Assembly (NCBI GenBank): GCA_024195265.1
Contig: JAJLRJ010000004.1
Coordinates: forward strand, 340,625-404,624
DNA: 64,000 bases
Origin: Dendrophyllia cribrosa
Lineage: Eukaryota; Cnidaria; Anthozoa; Scleractinia; Dendrophylliidae
Direction: 5' to 3'
Position numbers and translations under genes: made by a program. Below, piece by piece: positions 36,401-50,100 of the stretch. How positions within the stretch are numbered: position 1 is the stretch's first letter; each line of letters opens with the position of its first letter. The notes beneath the pieces were generated by a model. It searched no databases. It saw nothing but the letters and a program-made list of their open reading frames with translations, and was not told the DNA's origin.

Positions 36401-39400
36401 TATGTTTATATTCAATACATATACATTTCAGGGGTGGGATGGGTGTGTTTAGTTCCCTCTGTTTGGTTTTTCCGTTTGATCTGTTTCCGTATTTTTAATT
36501 TTCAGTTCAGTTTTTTACCTTTTGTGTTTTAGGTTGTCAGAGGGTTATCCAGCTGTGCCTCATAGAGATCCATTCTTTCTGGTAAGTATTTTAAATGAGT
36601 GATAAATGACATTACAAATTGCTGTTGCAAATGTTTCTGTAATGCTTGCAGAGACTACAATAATTGCATGCGTCCAAGTGCTCCCAGCCTATTATATTTC
36701 CATTCTGTATACTTTTTCTTGTTAGCACACCCCTAAGTGCTCCCAGCCCATCATATTACCATTCTGTATGTACTTTTTCTTGTTAGCACACCCCTTCAAG
36801 CATTCGTCCAAGTGCTCCCAGCCCTGTGACTCACCTGTCTGAGATGCCATACAGCACAGTTCACTCACCTCTGATTCTCACAGGAGTAGGAACAGGCCAG
36901 TCAAGGTACTGATGTTATAATTTTAAATAAATAGGAAATACAAGTGTACTGCCAAGGGACTATTGGCCCTAACACTGTACACTGTAGCATGATCTAAGAT
37001 TTTTTAGCTGTTAGGAAAATCATAGTCTGATTAGCTTCACAGATGCTTGTTGCATGGAAGAATGAGTAGATATAAATACCACATGGAAAATTGCTTATGG
37101 TCATTTGAGCTTGAAACAAATCTTTTAGTATAGGTGGCATAACCTTAACCTTTTAATTTTTAGTGGTCCAACAACATTATCTCGTGCTGCCTATGCCAGA
37201 CTGTCCAGTGCTGGATTTCCATCAATCGTTGATCGTCGTGGCAACCCTCCACTAGTAATTGATCCCAAAGAGGAATTGCCGTTAAACTTAGACAGTGAAG
37301 GAATGGATCAACTTCTTGGCAATGAAATTATCATCCAGTTTCTTGCACTTTCAAGGTGCGTTTTTAGTATTTTTCTGAACAAATGAAAGGACAATTCATT
37401 TATTAATTTGATACTGTAAGGTCAAAGATCATATCACCAGTGACTGTACAAGACTAGTTTCAGACCATGATAAATGTTAATGAATATTAGAGGTACTGAC
37501 ATCAAGATATTCTGTAAGGCATAAATCATGTCTAGAACACTTATAACATAGTTACTGTTTTTAACCCATTTAAATGCTCTTAAAATAATAAAGTCTAAGT
37601 TTTACTATTGCAGTATTGTTAAGTTATACACCACTTACTTTTGTAGCATCTCATTAATTACATTTTAAATTCTCTGTTAATATTTTAAGGTGCTACAACA
37701 GGACAGCATTTTTCTCATTTCAATTTTACCGCTTTCCTCAAGTTACCACAGAAAGGTTTGTCATAAACAGATTTTGAAGTTAATTACATTTTTTTATGTA
37801 AGGTTCAGTTGTTTCAGTCATAGGGATCTTGGCCTGTTTTTATCTTTAACGAGACAAATAACCCAGTCTAATCTGTACATTACTGTGATGCCACTGATCA
37901 AATAACCCAGTCTAATCTGTACATTACTGTAATGCCGCTGACCAACCCAACCAACAAACCTCATTAATGAGGGGTCGGTTGTTATCATAATGGTAAATAA
38001 ACAAGCTAATAATTTCTCCCTACAATATTTATACATTTTCCAACATACAGTTTATGTGAAGGGATAGTGTTGTGTTGTACTGTTAACCAAATGACTGACA
38101 TCTAGTTTCTGTTTTTAATACAAAAATGACAATTGAGTCAGTAAAAGTAAGGGTTTTCATAGCTGTCTATGAGGAAAACTGTTAATTGTCATTGCACACA
38201 AAAAGGTAACTAAAGGCATAGTGTAATGGTCTTTTAATAGTCAACCAAGGACATAACTACAAATTATTACAAATCTGTTAACACCCAGCAATAACAACAA
38301 CAACCTAGAACGGCTTAATATTCGACCATGTGCTCGCTATATCTGTTGCAGGTAAAATCCAGTCTCAGGTTAGATCAGTATTCAATCTAGGTTAAATGTG
38401 TACCCAGTATTCAATCTAGGTAAGCTAACCCTTAAACCCTAACTCAAAGCTAACTAGGCTATCTAACTCTAACATAAAGCTTACCCTATCTAACTCTAAC
38501 ATAAAGTTAACCATCACACCACGTACTGTGCTATGGGGGATAGTTAGCTTTGTACTGTGGTTAGGGTAACTAGCAGATTGATGGCAGCTGGGTATGCATT
38601 TACATTTAACCTATATTGAATACTAATTCAACCTGAGAACGGATTTTACCTGCAACATATCCACTGAGAGCATGCCAGGAAATGTCAATCATATGGCTTT
38701 TTTTACACACAGTCAGACTTTTCCCTTGTCTGAGATAGCAGGTAATAAACTGAAGAGCCATGGTCACATTATTTCTCCTTTGATAGAATTATCACAGAGT
38801 TAAGGAGTGAACATCAGCAAGCTCCATTTGAATTCTCATTGTGCTGCTTATTGTTATTTATAAGAGTGTACCTGAAGGATACCGACAGTCAGTCGCAAGG
38901 TATTCCTTGTGTGTTACAGAAGTTTAACAAAGACGGGTCACTATCAGATGAATCTCCAGGACTGATGGTAAGATTCATGCATAATACATACAGTAACTTG
39001 TAACATTTTGGAGATTTGCAGAAAGTTGCAAATTGGTAGGAAGACCAAATTTTCCTTTGATTTTGCCAGTCAAATTTACTGGTCCAATTTACAAAATGGT
39101 TACTGGTAAGTTTTGGAAGGTTTCTTCCTCCTGTATGCAGTTAGTTGGTCATCAAAGACTGCATTGTTTGTCATAAAAAGGGATGATGTCACAAATGGTA
39201 CAAGGTCTGTGGCCGTTCATGGGTGGTTTGGGGTGGGGTAACTAATGAATCCCCTCTGTTTGTTTGTTCCAGGTAAGACATGGCTGTAAAACTATTCCAC
39301 AGCATATCCTCTCTGGGGACTTCTTTATATCTCTTCCTCTATGTTAGGCACAGCAGGAGTCACTTTACATGTGTGTTTTGTTTTCTGTTCAATATATAGT

Positions 39401-41105
39401 TGCGTTACATGGTAGACCCATCATATATGCAGCCTGGAGAGGGTCGCGTGTTTAGTCAGTATCTACTGGGGCAGACATTACACATTGATGTGTGGGATGG
39501 AGACTCTCTTCTTCTGATAGGCTCTGCTTTACTACAGCTAAAGGTAGGACGATCATTGGTCTAAAAATGACAGCATCAATTACATATATATTTACAGCAA
39601 TAGAAAACTGTTTAATACAGTGAAACCTTTATAAAGCGGACACCTTTGGGACCCTTGCTAAGTGTCCGTTTGATATAGGAGTCCACTGAATACAGGTTTG
39701 TTTTACAGTAAATATGGGAAGAAAATTTAGGGACCAAAGCAGCTGGTGTCTGCTCAATAGAGGGTGTCCACTTAATGTGGGGTCCGTTTTGCAGTAAATA
39801 TGGGAAGAAAATTTAGGGACCAAAGCAGCTGGTGTCCGCTTAATAGAGGGTGTCCACTTAATACAGGTCCGTTTTACAGTAAATATGGGAAGAAAATTTA
39901 GGGACCAAAGCAGCTGGTGTCTGCTTAATAGAGGGTGTCTGCTTAATATGGGGTCCGCTTAATACAGGTTTTACTGTATAACACATAAAATTGAAGCTGA
40001 ATTTACCTTGGTAAATGTCATGGGGAATTTCTTTGTCATTTCTTATGTATCCATGGAAATTTATGTATAGTACATTTACCTTGGAAAATAGCAGTCACAG
40101 ATCTAAATAATGAACTTTATTTAAACAAGGTTACACATGCCAGTGAATATTATCACTGATAAACTTGTGGCCCTAAAAAAAAACTACCTAAAATCTATAA
40201 TATAATAAATTATGTACTATCACATTAAAATTGTGATTTATTTGAATAAAAGCAAATGAAATATATAAATATATACGAGTATCATGCAAAAGGGCTATTT
40301 GTAACTGCAACTTAAATGATAGAGTATTCTGTACTTTTTATTGGTCTTGTTACTCTTGAATACAACCATAAACTGGAAAGGAAATGTATAATATAATGAC
40401 AAGGGTGAAAATCACTTGTTTGGTTTCTTGTCAGCACTTGTTACGTCAGGGCCGTGAAGCTGTGGTAGTAGCTCATGAGCTGGATGTGGTATCCACGGAG
40501 TATTCTGAAGAATCTCTAACACCAGTTGCAGATATGGTAATCTAATAAATTATATTGCCTATATTAAAGATTTCCTAATGTAGTGCTTTACATAATAGGC
40601 ATGCATTGTTCTCCTTTCAAATTATCCCTCATAGTCATGCATAGAACAAGAGACAGGAAATGTGCTATATGAATGAGTGACCCCATAGCTCATTGAGGCT
40701 GACACTTAGCTCTTATCTAGTTTCTGTATCATAAAGCAACTAGAGGCACTACTACATTGTACTTCCTCCATAAAGTATGAGTGGTGCAGAAACATTGCAC
40801 TCAGTCTTAACCTTCACTCTAGCATTTGCTACCTCATTGGTCAATTATTACCTGACTCTTTGCCTCCTTTTGTCGCCTTCAGTCTCGTACTGGCACCGTC
40901 AGACCATTTGGAATCAAGTCTGCAGTAGAAGGAAAGTTACATCTCCGTGTAGGAAACATTGGTCACCCCAGTGAAGGACCAAAAGGCAAACTTGGTTTGT
41001 AATATTTTGTACCTTTCAAAACGTTTTCACTGTTTTCTTGAGTCCAGCAGTTGTTATTTTGTGGGATGGGACAGGGTGGGAGATGGGAAACAGGAAGTTC
41101 AGTCC

Positions 41106-41147
<42 letters not shown>

Positions 41148-44100
41148 ACAAAAAACTGGGTTAAGGGAGGTAACAGGTATTAATGATTGCTGTTTTGATC
41201 CATGTCATTGTTGTTTTGATTCATGTCAGGTACAGTTCCTAAGAAACATTCCACTGTTGTGATATCAGAAATTGTGAGAGACACAGGGACTATGAACGGT
41301 GTGGCAGGTGAGTAGCAAAGTGGTGTATTCTCTTCTCGCTGGTATAATTATGGCATGTGCAAGCTTGTTGTTTTGTCAGTAATCTGTGGATGGTTTAAAC
41401 GTCAACTTTGTATTAAAATTGTAATATTGTGTTTGTTTTACATACAATACAGTATTTTGTAAATCAGTAACAGATTTCTGCATGGAGACACCTTCATTTT
41501 GATGTAGTTCTTTGTTTTGAAGATGTGTTTTTTGAAATTTTGTATCTAAGCCTGATTTAATGCAAGAACCGCTTTTCTCGCAAATTTTAAACTTTGTACA
41601 AGTTCAGAGAGAATTTGTTCCTAAAATTGAAGTTAACAAGACAAAATTGTGTTCTTCTTGCATCAATCTGTAACAATTTTGCTGAAGATTGCAGCTGTTT
41701 CTGACATGTTAATAATGTTGATCAATGATGGTAGTAATTTTCATTTTATTTTTAGGAAGCAAGTCTACTAAAATCAAAGCCAAGCCGATGTCTGATTGTG
41801 ATGCTGAGCTTGCTGCAGTGTTGTTTAGTCGACAGGAGAAAATCGCCAAAGATGACCAGCCAATCAGAGAGGCTGATGCCATCAGGAAAAGGTGAATGCT
41901 CTTTCTATAGCCCAGTGTTTGACCATTTATGTCCAAATAGCGATCAGCATCAATTTTCTCCTTGTACTATCAATGAATAATCAAGCAAAGAGGTTATGAG
42001 AATTAAAGTGCACCTAACCCCCCAATTTTTTTTCGCTTAATCAACTCTATGTACGTTGAAAAGTTGAATAGTTATAAATATTTCTTGTTTTTAACGTTGC
42101 ATTAGTGAATTATAGAGGTTTGAATTTACAAAATGTTACGGTAATAAGATGACATCAAATCAAGACTAATTTATCATACAACTACTTGTTTCCACCTCCA
42201 AGTAATATTTTTTTTACAAATCAATTGACTATCAACAGATTTTATTTAGTATTTCTTAAATATTGTAAATTGAAGTAGAAATAATGGTAAAGTCTTGATT
42301 TGACATCATCTAATTAGCATTTTGTAAATTCAAATCTCTATGACTTACAAACACAACGTTAAAAACAAGAAATATTTCACTATTCGACTTTTCAACATAC
42401 ATTGAGTCGATTAAAAGAAGAAAAATTGGGGGTTAGGTGCACTTTAAGAAAGTATAGCCACCCAAGATGAAAGCTCTTAATATTTTGACAGCTTCTTCCA
42501 ACTAGTACTATGAGAAATGTATGGGAACCAGTGAAGAGAATTTATATGTTGATACTAGTACTATAAGAAATGTATGGAAACCAGTAAAGAGAATTTATAT
42601 GTTGATATTGGGGCTTGAAGGAATGAATTAGCCGAGTAGATATCATGTTACTCTTGGTCTTATAAGCATAGTAACTACAATGTAGGTTCATGATTTATCA
42701 GTTCAATTTCTTTTTCATAATTATAGAAAACTTGAAAGAATGCAGGCTGTTCGAAAGATACAAGGAGCTGATAATTCAACAGGCAATTTAATAGTAAGTT
42801 CATTTGTTGGCAATATGTGCAATATGCATGGATTACAGCATGCAAGTAAGGTGACCCAGCCATATGGATGGCAGTACATGCACCAGAAGATAAAATGAAA
42901 CTCATGTGTACAAACTTTTTCTTGCGTCCATTGCACCTTCATGTACAATTGTGTTGTTTTTGCTGACGCTACAATGTAAAGCCCAGGCCAAACCATAATG
43001 AGAGTTAAAGAGAGTCAAAACTGTCGCCCTCATTTGGCCTGAACTCTCAATTGCTCTTGGGAACTCTCTTGGGCTCTCAAAGAGTTTGAATGCGTTTAAA
43101 TTTTCTTTCAGAGAGTTGATAGGAATTCAAAGTCTTGCTCTTTCTTGGCCTGAAACTTTCAAGCGCTATTGATGACTCTTGTGTGCTCTCAAAGAGTTTG
43201 AATGCATTCAAATTTTCTTTAGAATCGTTAAGAATACAAACTGTCTTTGAACTCTCACCAACTTTGATTTCTAAAATCATGATCGTTTTGAATAACTTAC
43301 ATTTGAGTAACTGTTGAAATGCAAGCAAATTATTTTGTTAGGTTCAAAAAGAGGAAAAGCTTCAAAGAACAAGAGATCTGAAGACTATCCAGCTATACAG
43401 GCAAGTAAATTAACATCCTCAATAAAGAACAAACATGGTGAAGCAGACAGGTGATAGGAATAAAGACAATAATCAGTTATTGTCTTGATGTACTAACATT
43501 TTCTAGTGATTGTCCTCTAATTTCTCCTGACAATTTCAATACTCTGTCAAAGAGAAAAAATTGTCATGTTGTACTTAAACAACTTGTCTAGCGATCAGAA
43601 TTTTGTTACGTTTTCTATTAGAAGGTCACAAATAAGTTTGAATTGCTTTTTCAACAGAGAGAGGCTCAGACATGAAAATATTCTATCTTCACTGGCAGGA
43701 AACATCACAACAAGCCACACAATTTACCCGTCATTTGGTACAGCAGAGTTCTTTGAGTTTGTGCTAAGAAATCCATACTCCACAGACCAGAATATCAGTA
43801 TAAACTGCGATGACAAGGAACTGATGTAAGTAAACACATGAGGAGCCAGACTACAGTGTAGCTGTCATCAATACCAGTGTCACAGAGGGAGATAGGGTGA
43901 TATTTGATGAGCTGTGTGGAGTGCAAAGGAATAAGGTGGAGGACAGAGTTGTGTGAGGTGCAAAGGAATAAGGTGGAGGAGTGGACAGAGGGAGATAGGG
44001 TGATATTCGATGAGTTGTGTGGAGTGCAAAGGAATAAGGTGGAGGACAGAGGGAGATAGAGTGATATTTGATGAGTTGTGTGGAGTGCAAAGGAATAAGG

Positions 44101-47100
44101 TGGAGGACAGAGGGAGATAGAGTGATATTTGATGAGTTGTGTGGAGTGCAAAGGAATAAGGTGAAGGACAGAGGGAGATAGGGTGATATTCGATGAGTTG
44201 TGTGGAGTGCAAAGGAATAAGGTGGAGGACAGAGGGAGATAGGGTGATATTCGATGAGTTGTGTGAAGTGCAAAGGAATAAGGTGAAGGACAGAGGGAGA
44301 TAGAGTGATATTTGATGAGTTGTGTGGAGTGCAAAGGAATAAGGTGGAGGACAGAGGGAGATAGGGTGATATTCGATGAGTTGTGTGGAGTGCAAAGGAA
44401 TAAGGTGAAGGACAGAGGGAGACGGTGATATTTGATGAGCTGTGTGGAGTGCAAAGAAATAAGGTGGAGGACAGAGGGAGATAGGGTGATATTCGATGAG
44501 TTGTGTGGAGTGCAAAGGAATAAGGTGGAGGACAGAGGGAGATAGGGTGATGTTCGATGAGTTGTGTGGAGTGCAAAGGAATAAGGTGAAGGACAGAGGG
44601 AGATAGGGTGATATTTGATGAGCTGTGTGGAGTGCAAAGGAATAAGGTGAAGGACAGAGGGAGATAGGGTGATATTTGATGAGCTGTGTGGAGTGCAAAG
44701 GAATAAGGTGGAGGACAGAGTTGTGTGGAGTGCAAAGGAATAAGGTGGAGGAGTGGACAGAGGGAGATAGGGTGATATTCGATGAGTTGTGTGGAGTGCA
44801 AAGGAATAAGGTGAAGGACAGAGGGAGATAGGGTGATATTCGATGAGTTGTGTGGAGTGCAAAGGAATAAGGTGAAGGACAGAGGGAGATAGGGTGATAT
44901 TCGATGAGTTGTGTGGAGTGCAAAGGAATAAGGTGAAGGACAGAGGGAGATAGAGTGATATTTGATGAGTTGTGTGGAGTGCAAAGGAATAAGGTGGAGG
45001 ACAGAGGGAGATAGGGTGATATTCGATGAGTTGTGTGGAGTGCAAAGGAATAAGGTGAAGGACAGAGGGAGACGGTGATATTTGATGAGCTGTGTGGAGT
45101 GCAAAGGAATAAGGTGGAGGACAGAGGGAGATAGGGTGATATTCGATGAGTTGTGTGGAGTGCAAAGGAATAAGGTGGAGGACAGAGGGAGATAGGGTGA
45201 TATTTGATGAGCTGTGTGGAGTGCAAAGAAATAAGGTGAAGGACAGAGGGAGATAGGGTGATATTTGATGAGTTGTGTGGAGTGCAAAGAAATAAGGTGG
45301 AGGACAGAGGGAGATAGGGTGATATTCGATGAGTTGTGTGGAGTGCAAAGGAATAAGGTGGAGGACAGAGGGAGATAGGGTGATATTCGATGAGTTGTGT
45401 GGAGTGCAAAGGAATAAGGTGGAGGACAGAGGGAGATAGGGTGATATTCGATGAGTTGTGTGGAGTGCAAAGGAATAAGGTGGAGGACAGAGGGAGATAG
45501 GGTGATATTCGATGAGTTGTGTGGAGTGCAAAGGAATAAGGTGGAGGACAGAGGGAGATAGGGTGATATTCGATGAGTTGTGTGGAGTGCAAAGGAATAA
45601 GGTGGAGGACAGAGGGAGATAGGGTGATATTCGATGAGTTGTGTGGAGTGCAAAGGAATAAGGTGGAGGACAGAGGGAGATAGGGTGATATTCGATGAGT
45701 TGTGTGGAGTGCAAAGGAATAAGGTGGAGGACAGAGGGAGATAGGGTGATATTCGATGAGTTGTGTGGAGTGCAGAGTGCATTAGAGTTCCTTTCCTTGC
45801 TGTCACAGTTCCTGCTTAGTTTGTGCATTTCATGCTGACCCCTCTCTCTTTTTCCACCATTGGATAAGTAGGTTGCAATCTATACAAAACACTGCTGCAA
45901 GAATTGTTTCTTAATAAGAAATCAGGTCATATTACTCAGGCTGTTCTGTGCAGCCTACATTGGTTACCTGTAAAGTTTCGCATTATCTTCAAAATGTAGC
46001 TGTTAGTTTATAAAGGTCTTCATGGTTTGGCACCTAGCTACAATTCAGAGCTTCTCGCGTACTGCACATATTCACGTTCACTATACTCAAGTTCACAAGA
46101 ATTGTTAAATGTACCTTGGTCTTCACTGAAAACATATGGAGATAGAACTTTTTGAATTGCTGCTCCAAAACTTTGCAACAATTACCATATTTTATTAGAC
46201 AATCAAATTCTCTTAAACTATTTAAGAGAAATTTAAAGACTCATTTAAGTTAGCTTTTAGCAGGGTTGGAAATAAGGAAAAACAGATTGACAGGTGATTT
46301 TTTGTGAAGCTGCAAAAAATCATTATCCCCCCCCCCCCCCCTCTCTCTCTCTCTCCACCCCACCAAAATTTTTAATAAAGATACAATTTTCTGTTGTGAC
46401 GTCTTTGTCTACTTTATTTGCTCACAAATGTCAATGTAACATGAACACAACGCAACATGAACTGTTCTATTCGAAAAGAACTTACAAGAATTGTCTTGAT
46501 GGAAAATCACATTTAAGTTGAGTCATGGTTAATCAGTCTGAGGATCCTGATTCACTGCTGCTTAAATCTTCACCACCACTGTGACAAATATCAACAAGGT
46601 CCAAACCAAGATCAGCATTTGATTTCTTGGAAGTCGCTCTTTGTTTGTACTTCTTTCTCTTTTGTTGATGCATCCGTCTTGGTTTGTCATTGTACCAAGC
46701 TGCTACTGCTTTTGCCACATACATTTCTGAGAATTTTTTTTTTTTTTTTTTTTTTTAATTTTTTGGCTGGTAAATTTGATCGGTAATTACCGATCACCGG
46801 CCGTTATTTCCAACCCTGTTTTAGTGTTTAATCATCTAGTTCATTTCTATAGGTATTTTCTTTAGTATTTTTAGTATATAGAATGCTTATAAATTATTTT
46901 TTTAAACTCATTTATTTTCTTTTTTAATTCCCGTATATAGCTTTTTACTTTTTACATTATTTTAAGAATTGTAAAGGCTATGAACAATTAGTACGAGTAA
47001 GCGCTATATAAATATTTTTGTTTATTTATTGATTTATGTCATACCGATAATTCATCCCTTGACTTACAGAAGGTTATTTTACAATCAATGAAAATATTTT

Positions 47101-50100
47101 AAAGGTAATATAGTTTTTGGTAATAAAGACATAAAAAAACAAAACAAGTTGTCCTTTCAAAGTATCCAATGTGGTGAGTCGCAGATAAACAGTGCACGTC
47201 ATTGAATTGCATTGTACATTAAAGGCTGGTTTTCACTGGCGACGGAGTCGGAGTCGTAGTCGGGGTCGTAAGAACGCTTCCGACCTGGTGAAAATCTAAA
47301 ATCGGAGTCGTAAGCGGAGTCATAAGCTCGACGAAATCGGAGTCGGAAGAATCATAACGGTTCTATTTTCTTCCGATTCCGCTTATGACTCCGTAATCTT
47401 CCGATTCCGTCGGTTTGATTTTGACTAGATGATCTCGCTCTGCGCTTCTGATTACGACTCCGACTCCGACGCCGTCGTTAGTGAAAACCAGCCTTAAGTA
47501 CCAGAATGTTCTTTTCGGAACAAATCAGAATTTTCTACCAGCCATTAATCAAGACGAATTTAGATTGTACTTAAGCTTGTACTTACAGTACTTAAATGTA
47601 AAGTTATCCTTTTCAGAGTTATAACGGACACCAGAGAATGGAGGCATTTTAAGAGGAAAACCGAGACTCGTTCAGGTAACAACATGTATAGGAAAGTTTG
47701 GGGAGAACATCAAACGGCCGTGGAAGCACTTGTCTAGTTTTCGGAACATGTTTGATACCTCCTCTACCAGCCCCTACCCACAAGTGTTCCTGAGGCTCAG
47801 ACAGTCTGTTTTAGTTCCTTGTTAGTTACTATAAATATGTCCTGATTTGTTACAGCTCTGGAGGAGAACATGTTTGATACCTCCTCTACCAGTCCCTACC
47901 CACACGTGTTCCTTAAACCCAGAGAGACTGTACACATACCGTTTAAGTTCCAGACGTTCAGAGCGGACCAGAGCGTTCCTGAACAGGTATACTGTGCTCA
48001 GTTTATTAACCCTTTGAAAGCATCCGATATTTTAAGCCCTTGCTGGATGCTGAGACAATATATCATTTGCCTTGCACAGGGTCCCTCTCACCCGCTAACA
48101 CAGCACACCCAGACATACCTAAAGACAAGTACATCACAGGACAACAACCTTAAACCACGGCAAATAAAGGTGAGAATTTGAATAATGCTGATATTATCAT
48201 GGCAAACTTGGCTGATTGTCAGACAGTTGGAAGTTGCTCATTCTCACTTTCTCTTTCTGGAAAGACACTGTCTGAGAGTCAGGGTAATGGCATGACTACA
48301 TGGATTTGTTTCATAATATAAACTGGGGACAGCGCTGTTCTAAATGGCTACAAAAGTCGCGTCTTAGCACAGATAAATAGATGCCTTTTAGAATCAAAAG
48401 CTGTTTAAATTGATCATGGAATCTTTTCTCAGGTGATAAACGGTGTTTGAGTGTCACTTGGCTAAAATTGGTTTTAGCTTCGTTTTAGAAATTAAAAAGA
48501 TCACGAAGCAATTATCTTCAGCTATATTTTAGTAGTTTTAAACATCTTTTCCCCAAAACAAAACCCTGGAATGGCAGATATTGCTTGTGACAGAAATCCC
48601 CCTGATAGAGAGTCTAGATCGGTGTTTATACTTGGTGAAGAAATGTTTGAAAATGCGTTCAAGTGTAAAGAGAAGTTAGTTATTCATGACTGTAATCTCC
48701 CTTCCCTTCCCTCCCCTCCCCAGGTGTGTTTTATGAACAAGGATGAGTGTCCAATCGCTATACTGATGGTTCAAGTGGAGCCTCGACCTCATGTGATTGA
48801 CAGAACGTTTAGATTTTATCACGCGGAGCAGTCATTCTTAAAAAAGACTATCAGACTTCCGCCCTGGCGATCCTTACCAGGTAAACTACACTCAGATTGT
48901 GTTCTGTTGATCGAAATTGCTTATGCTTCTACTTTTCTTGGCGGGGTGGGGTATGTACAATAGAGTTAAAGAGTCTGACCCACCCAGTTTGCATTGCGCG
49001 CTTATCTTATTGTTATGATACGGCTCTATTCCATATTTGGGCAAGCATATCACCTCTTGCACGAGTGAATTTCTCATCTACAATACAGTATGGATTTTCG
49101 GGGGCCCTGAAAATGGCGGATGAACCAACGTAGGCGCGCAATGCAAACTGGGTGGGTCAGATTCTTTAAGTGCCAGTTTTATGCCACTTATGACTGAATT
49201 AAGTTTAGCAAACTTTGTGTTAATTTTTTTCATGCAGGTGCACCAGTCCTGGATGACAATACACAGCCTCGCGTCCATGTGCGATGCAGTGATGTGAATG
49301 CTGTTTGTGAAGCTAGAAAACTGGTGAGTTTTCAGTGACAAGCCTGTTGGATTCTGTGATGCAGATCTGACCCTTTTCTTTCGCACTGTACTAATAATTG
49401 TGATATTTTTTTTATTTATGTAGCCGTCAAGTGAACCACAAGATGTATTTCTTAAGATCGCTTGTGGACCGTCTCCGTCTGTCAAGAGGTTCTTTGTTCT
49501 TCTTTACATGTAAGTTTAATCCAGTGATTTCAAGTGTGTACATTACATCTAAGTACCTTTCATCCACAGTCATCTAGAAAGTTAGAAGCATATAACATGA
49601 ATGATTTGACTTGGTTCATACAACCAACGTAAATGAGTTTTCACGCCCAAGTCCTCAATTTTTGGCACTCTCTCGCACGCATGTTTCGCTGGGGGGTGGG
49701 GTGTCACGGAAGACAAAAAAGGCTGGTCTGAACAAGTAAATAAGTAGGGTGTTCACCAATACTTGTCATCAACTTTTTACAAGACATCAAACTTCATTAT
49801 TTCTTGCTTTTTACGATACCACTTTTTTACTGTGACGTTATTGCTTATAATGGAGTACAGGTTAAAACGAGCTGCGAACACCTAACGCAGGGTTGGAAAT
49901 AAGGAAAAACAGATTGACAGGTGATTTTTTGTGAAGCTGCAAAAAATCATTATCCCCCCCCCCCCCCTCTCTCTCTCTCTCTCCACCCCACCAAAATTTT
50001 TAATAAAGATACAATTTTCTGTTGTGACGTCTTTGTCTACTTTATTTGCTCACAAATGTCAATGTAACATGAACACAACGCAACATGAACTGTTCTATTC

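Noticed and set aside
43795..45828. Three overlapping minus-strand ORFs of 570-677 codons
   Set aside because: They read a 61-bp tandem repeat in three frames, all with the same 61-residue period, inside an NPHP4 intron. No domain or start context supports a gene.
47742..47809. A mutually exclusive alternative to NPHP4 exon 28
   Set aside because: The only nearby acceptor gives the wrong phase, there is no matching donor with an open frame, and the copy meets a stop soon after.
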